Assembly (NCBI RefSeq): GCF_030813435.1 | Contig: NZ_JAUSUG010000001.1 | Location: forward strand, 248,001-312,000 | Length of the DNA: 64,000 nt | Reading direction: 5' to 3' | DNA from: Evansella vedderi | GTDB taxonomy: Bacteria; Bacillota; Bacilli; Bacillales; Salisediminibacteriaceae | Shown here: piece by piece, positions 8,926 through 16,081 of the stretch | Layout of the letters: each line of letters opens with the position of its first letter | How positions within the stretch are numbered: the first letter of the stretch is position 1 | Program-made: the position numbers and the translations under genes | Notes under the pieces: model-generated | The model's database searches: none | The model's input: the letters and a program-made list of their open reading frames with translations, nothing else | What the model was told of the DNA's origin: nothing

Positions 8926-9444
8926 TTGGCTACGATTCGCTTTAAAGTAAACGGCAAAGAAAAGGTAGTGGATACACATACAACGAAGACATTGCTTGAT
9001 GTCTTACGGGATGATCTTTATTTGACGGGAAGTAAGGAGTGCTGCGGCAAAGGGGAGTGTGGAAGCTGTTCCGTTATGATCAATGATGAGGTTGTTTGCT
9101 CTTGTTTAGTACTTGTTGGACAAGTGGAGGGGGAGGATATTAAAACGGTAGAGGGGGTAGGAACCTCAACGAATATGGATATCATCCAAGAGGCTTTTAT
9201 CAAAGAAGGGGCCACGCAATGTGGGTATTGTACTCCAGGCTTTATCGTCGCAGCTCGTTCTTTTTTAAATAAAATCGAGAAGGTTCCAACCTTGGAGGAA
9301 ATCGAAGAAGGAATTGCCGGCAATATATGCCGCTGCACGGGATATACAAAAATTGTCAAGGCGATTCAAACTGCAGCCGAAGAGCGATTCTCAAGGATTG
9401 GAGCAGCAGTAACGCAAGGGAACCTCCAAGGAAAGGGGGACTAG
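8926..9444 (+). CDS. Xanthine dehydrogenase, [2Fe-2S] subunit
   Basis: The 172-residue iron-sulfur subunit carries the plant-type ferredoxin cluster motif ECCGKGECGSCSV with a later Cys, and the second, four-helix cluster motif CGYCTPGF...GNICRCTGY. Electrons pass through it from the molybdenum subunit to FAD. TTG 8926 is preferred because AAAGGGGGAG lies upstream, although the frame is open from TTG 8908. It is the first gene of the operon behind the attenuator leader, with FAD and molybdenum subunits directly downstream. The order small-medium-large is the usual one for bacterial molybdenum hydroxylases. Confidence 0.93.
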   Translation: MATIRFKVNGKEKVVDTHTTKTLLDVLRDDLYLTGSKECCGKGECGSCSVMINDEVVCSCLVLVGQVEGEDIKTVEGVGTSTNMDIIQEAFIKEGATQCGYCTPGFIVAARSFLNKIEKVPTLEEIEEGIAGNICRCTGYTKIVKAIQTAAEERFSRIGAAVTQGNLQGKGD

Positions 9445-9450
9445 TTCAAA

Positions 9451-10329
9451 ATGATGGTTTCTGAAATAGACATGATATCTCCTGAAACGATGGAAGAATG
9501 CCTCCAGATTCTAAATGAGTATGAGCAAGAAGTACGGCTGTTAGCAGGGGGGACGGATGCAGTCGTCCGCATGAAAGAAGGCCACTGGCGACCGAAGCTT
9601 TGGTTAAATATTAAAGGATTAAGAGACTTACGTTTTATTTGTGAAGAAAAGGACGGTATCCATATTGGACCGCTAACAACCCATACAGATATGGTTCAAT
9701 CGTCCCTTTTACAGGAAAAAGCAGATGTGTTAGTCCATGCCGCGAAGGAAGTAGGGGCAACGCAGATCCGGAATATGGGAACAATCGGCGGTAATTTAGG
9801 CACAGCATCTCCAGCTGGGGATACGATTCCGGCATTATTTGTTTTAGATGCAGTCATCGAGCTTTCTTCCGTCAATGGAATCAGGAGGATACCGATTGAA
9901 GAATTCTTTGTCGGACCAGGCAAAACGGTACAACACAAGTCGGAAATGATTACTAACATTATTATCCGACCACAGGAAGAAAATGAAATCGGTATTTTTG
10001 AAAAATTAGGTCCTCGAAAGGCGCAAGCCATATCGATTGTCAACGTAGCTATCTCCCTTAAAATGAGCGGAGATGGCTGGCAGTGTGCCGGGGGAAAAAT
10101 TGCCTTTGGTTCCGTAGCTCCAACTGTCATTCGTGCTCGTAAATGTGAAGTGTTACTAACGTTGCAGGAGTTAAATGAGGAAGGGATTTCCAATATTGCC
10201 TCCTTAGCATGGAAAGAGGTAGCACCCATTTCTGACGTGAGAGCGTCTGCAGCATACCGTAGGGATATGTCCACTGCTTTGTTGGAAAGGGGATTACTTC
10301 GATTAATGAAAAGGTGGGAAGATAGATGA
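9451..10329 (+). CDS. Xanthine dehydrogenase, FAD-binding subunit
   Basis: The 292-residue medium subunit binds FAD. LLAGGTDAVVRMKEG and IRNMGTIGGNLGTASPAGD are the two FAD-contact motifs of the CoxM/XdhB family, and a CO-dehydrogenase-flavoprotein C-terminal domain follows from about residue 180. It starts six bases after the small subunit and overlaps the large subunit by four bases (ATGA), so the three are translationally coupled. The electron acceptor, NAD or another carrier, cannot be decided from the sequence. Confidence 0.93.
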   Translation: MMVSEIDMISPETMEECLQILNEYEQEVRLLAGGTDAVVRMKEGHWRPKLWLNIKGLRDLRFICEEKDGIHIGPLTTHTDMVQSSLLQEKADVLVHAAKEVGATQIRNMGTIGGNLGTASPAGDTIPALFVLDAVIELSSVNGIRRIPIEEFFVGPGKTVQHKSEMITNIIIRPQEENEIGIFEKLGPRKAQAISIVNVAISLKMSGDGWQCAGGKIAFGSVAPTVIRARKCEVLLTLQELNEEGISNIASLAWKEVAPISDVRASAAYRRDMSTALLERGLLRLMKRWEDR

Positions 10330-12644
10330 CTTCAAAATGGATTGGAAAACGAGTTCCTAGATTAGATGGACCAGAGAGAGTAACAGGAGAACTAAAATAT
10401 ATGACGGATTATCATTATAACAACATGGTATGGGGAAGAGTCCTTCGCCCCCCTTATCCTTATGCGAAGATAAAAAGCATGGATACTACGAGAGCAAAAA
10501 ACTTACCAGGCGTCATCGCTGTCCTCACCCACGAGGATATTCCAGGATTTAATGGATTTGGCATCGTCGTTCCCGATCAACCGGTTCTTTGTGAAGATGT
10601 CGTTCGTACTACAGCTGATGCGGTCGCCTTAGTCGCTGCAGAAACGGAAGAGATAGCAGAAGAAGCCTTAGCATTAATTGATGTAGATTACGAGCGGTTA
10701 GATGCCGTAACTGATGCGGAGTTTGCCATTACGGAACAAGCCCCAAAGCTCCATGCCGATGGAAACATTCATAGTCATGTCGTTATTAAAAATGGGGAGG
10801 TAGAAAAGGCGTTTCAAGAGGCTGACATTATTTTGGAAAATACTTTTCATTCCCCACGGCAAATGCACGCGTTTATTGAAACGGAAGGAGGATGGGGAAT
10901 CCTTGAAAAGGACGGGACGTTGACGATTCAATGTCCGGGTCAATACGCCTATCGTGATCGCCTGCAAATTGCCCGTGCCTTAGCTTGGAATCCAGCCCGT
11001 ATAAGAGTAATCTCTAGTCCTGTCGGGGGAGCATTCGGTGGAAAAGATGAAATAACCGTGCAAATATATTTAGCTTTGCTTGCCCTTCATACGGGTGGCA
11101 GACCTGTAAAGATTCACTATAAAAGGGAAGAGTCGGTTATTGCAGGGATGAAACGACATCCCTTTAAGGTAAAAATGAAAACGGCGGCGAAAAAAGACGG
11201 TACCTTGCTTGCCAATCAAGTGTTGGCAATTGCCGATACGGGTGCCTATGCTTCCTTAGGGGGAGCCGTTATCAGCTTAGCTATTGAGCACTCCTGTGGT
11301 CCATATAAAATACCGAATGTGGATTTAGAAGGATATTGTGTATATACAAATAATGGCATCGCCGGTGCATTTCGAGGTTTTGGCGTCAATCAAGTATGTA
11401 TGGGAATTGAAACCCATATGGACATGATTGCAGCGGAACTAGGCATCGATCCGATCGAAATTAGGAAGAAGAATGTGTATCACCAAGGGGACGTTTCCAG
11501 TTTAGGTCATGTAGTCAAGGGAAGTGTTGGTACGTGGAAAACCCTCGAAGCAGCAGAAAAATGTGATCTATGGATCAACCGTGAAAAATACAAAGCTGAA
11601 ATTTCCGAGCCTTGGAAAAAAAGAGGCGTTTCCATTGCCACTTCGTTTCACGGCGTTGGAATGGGAATTGGCTTACCGGACTATGGGGCAGCATCGATCC
11701 AGCTTCTCCCTGGCGGCCGTTTCGAGGTTGGGGTAGGCTGTGAGGAAATTGGTGGCGGAAATGGAACCGTTTATGCGCAAGTAGCTGCAGAAATTCTCCA
11801 ATGTGATGTAACCGATATCGTAGTTGTACAAGGAGATACATCCCGTACGTTAGACGGGGGAACCGTCACTGCATCTCGCTCTACGTATACGGGAGGGAGA
11901 GCGGTAGCAACAGCAGCACCGAATATGTTGAACCTGCTAACGAAAGCGGCAGGGGAAATTTTTGGGGTATCTGAGGAACAAGTCCGTGTCGCCGATAAAA
12001 AGGTCGTTGTTTATGATGCCGATGGAAAGGCTGATTCCTCCCTATCTTTCGCTGAAATCTATGACTATTTATATGAAAATCGCCGTGATACACGGGTAGA
12101 AGGACACTTCATGCTGCCTAAAGAAAAGAAAGAGATTAAAGGGTCAGGCGGCGCTCCCCATCGTCTATATGGGTATTTAACCCATGTTGTCATGGTCGAA
12201 GTCGATACGTTAACAGGGGAAACGGAAGTACTTCGGGTCGTATCGATTCCCGATGCAGGGAAGGTGATCAATCCTCAAGGCTTAGAAGGGCAAGCAGAGG
12301 GTGGTGCCGTAATGGGGATTGGATATGCGTTATATGAAGATACGATTATCGAAAATGGCTATCACAAAACGACGAACTTCTCTAATTATATATTACCTAC
12401 CGTAAAGGATAGCCCGCAAATAGAAACGTTTCCAGTAGAGGAATTAGAAGAAACAGGACCGTTTGGTGCGAAAGGAATCGGTGAAGTCGTGATGATTCCG
12501 ATTATTGCAGCAACCATCTCCGCCATCCACGATGCCGTTGGCGTTAGGATTAAGCACTTACCAGCAACCCCAGAACGGGTATATGCTGCCTTAAAAGCAC
12601 GGAAAGACCAAACCAATCAATCGAATGAAGAAAATGTGATGTAG
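10326..12644 (+). CDS. Xanthine dehydrogenase, molybdenum-binding subunit
   Basis: The 772-residue catalytic subunit oxidises hypoxanthine to xanthine, and possibly xanthine to urate. It has the aldehyde-oxidase hammerhead domain near residues 15-125, then molybdopterin-binding segments SPVGGAFGGKDE, GAFRGFGVNQ and GPFGAKGIGEVVMIP, whose Glu is the active-site base. Family identity is clear. Substrate preference rests on context: purine permeases, adenine and guanine deaminases and XdhC proteins surround it. If the downstream ring-opening enzyme uses xanthine, this enzyme needs to act mainly as a hypoxanthine hydroxylase. Confidence 0.92.
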   Translation: MTSKWIGKRVPRLDGPERVTGELKYMTDYHYNNMVWGRVLRPPYPYAKIKSMDTTRAKNLPGVIAVLTHEDIPGFNGFGIVVPDQPVLCEDVVRTTADAVALVAAETEEIAEEALALIDVDYERLDAVTDAEFAITEQAPKLHADGNIHSHVVIKNGEVEKAFQEADIILENTFHSPRQMHAFIETEGGWGILEKDGTLTIQCPGQYAYRDRLQIARALAWNPARIRVISSPVGGAFGGKDEITVQIYLALLALHTGGRPVKIHYKREESVIAGMKRHPFKVKMKTAAKKDGTLLANQVLAIADTGAYASLGGAVISLAIEHSCGPYKIPNVDLEGYCVYTNNGIAGAFRGFGVNQVCMGIETHMDMIAAELGIDPIEIRKKNVYHQGDVSSLGHVVKGSVGTWKTLEAAEKCDLWINREKYKAEISEPWKKRGVSIATSFHGVGMGIGLPDYGAASIQLLPGGRFEVGVGCEEIGGGNGTVYAQVAAEILQCDVTDIVVVQGDTSRTLDGGTVTASRSTYTGGRAVATAAPNMLNLLTKAAGEIFGVSEEQVRVADKKVVVYDADGKADSSLSFAEIYDYLYENRRDTRVEGHFMLPKEKKEIKGSGGAPHRLYGYLTHVVMVEVDTLTGETEVLRVVSIPDAGKVINPQGLEGQAEGGAVMGIGYALYEDTIIENGYHKTTNFSNYILPTVKDSPQIETFPVEELEETGPFGAKGIGEVVMIPIIAATISAIHDAVGVRIKHLPATPERVYAALKARKDQTNQSNEENVM

Positions 12645-13448
12645 ATGCTAAATGACCAGATAATAGAGAAGCTCCAGAAATCTATTGAAAAAAGAAGAGA
12701 AACAGCGTTAATTACGATAACCGATCATACGGATAGACGAATGGTTGGTAATAGGATTTTACTATGGAATGATGGCAGTCAATATCATGGGAATACTGCG
12801 TCACAATGTTTAACGGAAGCTTTGAACCTTCACTGTCTGCCATTAATGATAATGAAAAAAACAAAAACAATTAATTTTCAATGGGGGGATGCTATCGTAC
12901 AGTGCTATGTGGAACTCTATAAAGCCCCGATTCACTTCATCATTGCAGGCGCAGGTCATGTATGCGAACCGGTGGCCAAGGTAGGAAAAATGCTCGATTT
13001 TTTTGTCACCGTCGTCGATGATCGACCTGAATTCGCAACGGAAGAGCGGTTTCCCGAAGTGGATGAGGTGGTATGCTGTGAATCGTATCTAAGTTATTTT
13101 CAACATGTTCCGATTACGAGTGACACGTACGTGTTATTACTTACGAGGGGGCATAAATTCGATGTAATAAGCCTGCAGCAACTGTTAAGCCGCCAGGAAA
13201 AACCAGGCTACATTGGAATGATTGGCAGCAGAAGACGGATTGCCGGAGTTTTTGAACAGTTGAGGGAGGACTTTCCTAATGAAAGCTTTGATCACATTTA
13301 TACTCCAGTAGGAATAGATATAGGGGCACAGACTCCTGAAGAAATATCGATTAGTATTATGGCTGAAATTTTGAAGGTAAAAAATCAGGCATCAGGTCAT
13401 TCCTTAAGTGGAGAAGTTCACAGCCTAGCAAAACTAGGTTTTCGATAA
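12645..13448 (+). CDS. XdhC-like molybdenum cofactor maturation protein
   Basis: The start codon directly abuts the stop of the molybdenum subunit. The 267-residue protein has a divergent XdhC/CoxI N-terminal part (residues 1-95) and a C-terminal Rossmann domain beginning IIAGAGHVCEPVAKVGKML, with VVDDRPEFA and GMIGSRRRIAGVF. Family members bind sulfurated molybdenum cofactor and insert it into xanthine dehydrogenase. The N-terminal half has lost most usual XdhC glycine motifs; a separate small protein encoded just downstream carries them, so the two may work together. Confidence 0.9.
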   Translation: MLNDQIIEKLQKSIEKRRETALITITDHTDRRMVGNRILLWNDGSQYHGNTASQCLTEALNLHCLPLMIMKKTKTINFQWGDAIVQCYVELYKAPIHFIIAGAGHVCEPVAKVGKMLDFFVTVVDDRPEFATEERFPEVDEVVCCESYLSYFQHVPITSDTYVLLLTRGHKFDVISLQQLLSRQEKPGYIGMIGSRRRIAGVFEQLREDFPNESFDHIYTPVGIDIGAQTPEEISISIMAEILKVKNQASGHSLSGEVHSLAKLGFR

Positions 13449-13532
13449 GAAGTAAAAAGGAGAATACCGTAAAGGGTTAAAATTAGGGATAATGCATGAC
13501 GGAGCCGGTGAGTGGAGAGGGGGACAGGGACG

Positions 13533-13844
13533 ATGAGCATTCATTATCTGCAGCAGGCTGTTGCCATCCGCGAGCGAGGAGAAGCTGCAGCATTAGCGAC
13601 AGTTATTCAAACGAAGGGATCTACGCCTCGGAAGGTTGGGGCAAAAATGATTATTTATCCAAATGGTGATATTGAAGGCACGATTGGAGGCGGGTGTGGG
13701 GAAGCGGAGGTCATACGGGAAGCACTAAATGTAATAGAAACAAAAGTTCCCTGCCACTATGTTGTCGACTTAACATCCGGCCTTCTCTATGAAGATGGGG
13801 GTATTTGTGGCGGGACGATGGAAATCTTTATCGAACGGCTATAA
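13533..13844 (+). CDS. Stand-alone XdhC/CoxI N-terminal domain protein
   Basis: This 103-residue protein consists of one XdhC/CoxI domain only. It has LATVIQTKGSTPRKVGAKM, TIGGGCGEAEV and EDGGICGGTMEIFIE, the motifs that bind or sense the molybdenum cofactor. There is no Rossmann half. ATG 13533 is chosen over 13512 because a purine-rich stretch precedes it. It completes the domain degraded in the XdhC protein 85 bases upstream. Short stand-alone homologues occur in other Firmicutes, so it is more likely a functional split than a truncation. Confidence 0.82.
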   Translation: MSIHYLQQAVAIRERGEAAALATVIQTKGSTPRKVGAKMIIYPNGDIEGTIGGGCGEAEVIREALNVIETKVPCHYVVDLTSGLLYEDGGICGGTMEIFIERL

Positions 13845-14025
13845 AAACAGCTATAAAGTAAGGGGAATATTTTGTGGAATTTCAATGGAACAACTAGGTT
13901 TCTTTCCCAGTTCTCCATTTCTATGAAACTAATTTTTAATAATTAGTTATATATGTATCGACTAAATTATATAATGTATAACGTAATAACTGATATTTTA
14001 TTTCGAATAATCTGAATAATCAGTA

Positions 14026-14054
14026 TTGACTAATAACTACTTTGCGTTTATTAT
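14026..14054 (+). promoter_or_regulatory. Sigma-A promoter of the ANTAR operon
   Basis: TTGACT at 14026-14031 and TATTAT at 14049-14054 are 17 bases apart, identical in boxes and spacing to the xdh promoter. The start point should be near 14061, immediately before hairpin P1. The preceding stretch 13845-14025 is AT-rich and holds nothing else I recognise. Confidence 0.75.
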
Positions 14055-14066
14055 AATAGTAGGTTA

Positions 14067-14190
14067 ATCGCAACGGTGCGATAACGTTATTGAAAAAGTA
14101 GAATAGTAGGAGAAAAAACATATAACATGGCAAGGGCGCTGTGTAGAGATAAGTGTATGAGTTACACTCTTTACATTGTGTCCTTTTATT
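14067..14190 (+). promoter_or_regulatory. Dual ANTAR hairpin leader with terminator (ANTAR operon)
   Basis: P1 is ATCGC-AACGGT-GCGAT (14067-14082) and P2 is CATGGC-AAGGGC-GCTGTG (14126-14143). Both have hexaloops with A1 and G4, the ANTAR target rule. P2 shares GGGCGC and TGTAGAG with the 5' arm of a terminator (14134-14183; partners CTTTACA and GTGTCC, then TTTTATTT). Binding of the ANTAR protein would hold P2 and prevent termination. The P1-P2 spacing of 43 bases is long. The leader precedes the operon that encodes the ANTAR protein itself, implying positive autoregulation. Confidence 0.78.
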
Positions 14191-14214
14191 TGTGCAGAAA
14201 AGTGGTGAAACGAA

Positions 14215-14778
14215 GTGGAGAAAATAGCATTACTTGTCATCGATGTGATTAATGATTTTGTTGTCAACGAAGATTGTCCACTCTTTTGTTCTGAAGCAAA
14301 CAAAACTATCATAAAGATAAAAGAGACAATAGATTTGTTTCATCAACGAGACTTTCAAGTTATCTTTATTAAAGATGCTCACCGGGAAAAGGATGCTGAT
14401 TTTCTTGTCCGTCCGATCCATGGAGTAAAGGGAACGTGGGGAGCAGAAATGGTTGCAGAGATTCAAAACCATATAATCCAGGAAGATTATATTATTGATA
14501 AACGACGCTATAGTGCCTTTTCTTATACTGACTTGGATTTGTTTTTGCGAGAAGAGAAAATTGAGCATTTAGTGTTAATAGGGGGCTGGACGAATACGGG
14601 AATAAGAAGTACAGCTTCGGATGCCTTTCATCAGGCATACAAAGTCACTGTACTAAGTAATTGTTGTTTTTCACAAACTGAGGAGATGCAGCAGTCTGGC
14701 TTATCGGATATTTCTATGTTTGGTAAAGTCTTAACCTTAGAAGAGTTTAAAGAAAATTCTCTGCTAAATTTAAAGTAG
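14215..14778 (+). CDS. Isochorismatase-fold protein lacking catalytic Cys (pseudoenzyme)
   Basis: The 187-residue protein is a close paralogue of the enzyme at 17512-18099, sharing HR-KDADF-VRP-H--KGTWG and the RR-SAFSYTD block. Cysteine hydrolases of this fold use an Asp-Lys-Cys triad. Asp in LLVIDVINDF and Lys in IIDKRRYSAF are kept, but the nucleophile position reads WTNTGIRSTAS where the paralogue has WTNVCVRSTAS: Cys is replaced by Gly. It should bind but not hydrolyse the substrate. It starts with GTG and is the first gene of an operon with the ANTAR regulator 28 bases downstream, so a ligand-sensing role is likely. Confidence 0.85.
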   Translation: MEKIALLVIDVINDFVVNEDCPLFCSEANKTIIKIKETIDLFHQRDFQVIFIKDAHREKDADFLVRPIHGVKGTWGAEMVAEIQNHIIQEDYIIDKRRYSAFSYTDLDLFLREEKIEHLVLIGGWTNTGIRSTASDAFHQAYKVTVLSNCCFSQTEEMQQSGLSDISMFGKVLTLEEFKENSLLNLK

Positions 14779-14806
14779 AATGTATAAGATTTGGGTGAAG
14801 TGATGG

Positions 14807-15337
14807 ATGAAAGAATTATATCTTTTCATGCGCGAGGAGCAATATAGACAGAATCTAGCAGATACATTGCATAGCTTAGGCTACCAAGTTCATATACCGG
14901 TAAAAGAAAAAATAGAGACTTCCTATTATTATAGTAATCATTTATGTATCGTAGACAGCTGGTTTTTCAAGCGATGTAAAACACACTTTCCCTACGCGAT
15001 TTTATTTACAAAAACAGTAGGAGAGGACGAAATCCAACTAATTCAAACGCATTCCTGTACGGGCTTTATCTGTCCTATTTATAATGAACGTACTCTTCAA
15101 GCGGTGATTGAAATTGCACTCATGAAACAAAAACAGTTTCAGCAAATAGAAAAGGATAATCGGAAGCTAACTAGAAAGCTTCAAGATCGAAGAATTATCG
15201 AAAAAGCTAAATACATATTAGTCAAAAGGGGGCGTATTTCAGAAGAAGAAGCGTATGAACGAATGCGTACGGAAGCCATGAATCAACAAAAAACGTTACG
15301 GCAGGTAGCTGATTTGATTTTAATTAATGAAGAATAA
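14807..15337 (+). CDS. ANTAR-domain transcription antiterminator
   Basis: The 176-residue protein has an N-terminal response-regulator-like region (about 1-110, with HLCIVDSWFF at the place of a phospho-acceptor strand), a charged helix (115-130) and a C-terminal ANTAR domain reading IIEKAKYILVKRGRISEEEA and ending RQVADLILINEE. ANTAR proteins such as AmiR, NasR and EutV bind paired hexaloop hairpins in leader RNA and prevent termination. Such hairpins lie upstream of this operon and of xdh. No histidine kinase is nearby. The neighbouring pseudo-hydrolase is the best candidate for its control, as AmiC controls AmiR. Confidence 0.88.
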   Translation: MKELYLFMREEQYRQNLADTLHSLGYQVHIPVKEKIETSYYYSNHLCIVDSWFFKRCKTHFPYAILFTKTVGEDEIQLIQTHSCTGFICPIYNERTLQAVIEIALMKQKQFQQIEKDNRKLTRKLQDRRIIEKAKYILVKRGRISEEEAYERMRTEAMNQQKTLRQVADLILINEE

Positions 15338-15379
15338 AGGTAGTAGCTATAAAAATTTATATGGGGGGAATCAGAAGCA

Positions 15380-15742
15380 ATGGAGGCTGTTGCATCGATT
15401 CAATCGTTGAATACTCTCAAAAAACAGATTTCTCAACTATATAACAAAATAAATCAAGAGATATACGGTGTCGGAGTAAAGAAGCAAAAAATTGAAATTT
15501 ACCAAAATGCTATTCTAATTTTTAGTGAACATAAACGAGTAACTGCATTAAACGTTATTAGTGATAGATTTCCAGAGTTAACCCTTTCTACAGATGCGGC
15601 TTTAATTTTTGAATATAAAAAGAGACTAAAGGAAAAAATTGAAGATTCGTTGCAAAAAAAGGTTTTAACCGTCTTAAAGGATTTTGACCCTGTTACGGAA
15701 CAGGCTTTTACTGTTATTCACTTTGAAAATATTAATCCGTAA
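15380..15742 (+). CDS. DUF2294/MpsC-like small protein
   Basis: This is a 120-residue soluble protein without signal or membrane segments. The pattern IEIYQNAILIFSEHKRVTALN, interrupted as in the family, and the C-terminal region with IEDSLQKKVLTVLKDFDP resemble the DUF2294 (MpsC-like) family of Bacillaceae. Its role is unknown. It is third in the operon with the pseudo-hydrolase and ANTAR protein, preceded by GGGGGGAA, and is followed by a terminator. The family call is moderate because motifs are few. Confidence 0.65.
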   Translation: MEAVASIQSLNTLKKQISQLYNKINQEIYGVGVKKQKIEIYQNAILIFSEHKRVTALNVISDRFPELTLSTDAALIFEYKKRLKEKIEDSLQKKVLTVLKDFDPVTEQAFTVIHFENINP

Positions 15743-15776
15743 CGCTAATTTCCCAACTTCATATATACATCTAACT

Positions 15777-15807
15777 GAAGATAAATGCGATTATCGCTTT
15801 TACCTTC
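15777..15807 (+). promoter_or_regulatory. 31-base near-palindrome before the cyclic amidohydrolase
   Basis: GAAG...CTTC encloses GCGATTATCGC with only two mismatched pairs over 14. It can be a DNA operator or an RNA hairpin. It lies between the ANTAR operon and the amidohydrolase. I recognise no known regulator's site in it. Confidence 0.5.
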
Positions 15808-15858
15808 ATTAAAAAAGTGACATTCGGTCGCTTATGCTCTGTTAACCGGAGAAATAAG

Positions 15859-15916
15859 AAACCGTAGATAAAAGGTGGTGCTTTGTCGTGCCATTCCTCT
15901 TATCTACGGTTTTTTA
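15859..15916 (+). terminator. Long intrinsic terminator / possible attenuator
   Basis: AACCGTAGATAA and TTATCTACGGTT pair perfectly, continue through AGG/CCT with one mismatch, and enclose TGGTGC-TTTGTC-GTGCCA; TTTTTT follows. It ends the ANTAR operon or attenuates the operon starting at 16082. The inner hexaloop has T rather than A at position 1, so it does not fit the ANTAR rule. Confidence 0.75.
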
Positions 15917-15919
15917 TAT

Positions 15920-16044
15920 AGGCTCTTTTCAAAAAAGAATGTTGTTTTTACAAATATTATTAGCTTGGTTACGCTGCAGGCGGACACTTCCGCTTCTCCA
16001 AGCTTATCAAAAAAAGCAGCAAAGTTTACGATAAGAGCCTTTTT
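15920..16044. repeat. Small MITE-like element with 8-bp inverted ends
   Basis: AGGCTCTT at 15920-15927 and AAGAGCCT at 16033-16040 are perfect terminal inverted repeats around about 105 bases that include GCTGCAGGCGGACACTTCCG. There is no coding capacity. It sits just upstream of the ribosome site of the cyclic amidohydrolase, and its left end resembles the GTTCAAAA-type ends of the larger repeats at 20015 and 25221. Confidence 0.65.
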
Positions 16045-16081
16045 ATAAAATAAATCTAGTAAAATAGGAGGTCTTTTTATA

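Noticed and set aside
15859-15916. T-box-like sequence (AAAGGTGGTGC) in the terminator
   Set aside because: It only loosely resembles the T-box AGGGTGGNACCGCG; no stem I, specifier loop or aminoacyl-tRNA-linked gene is present.
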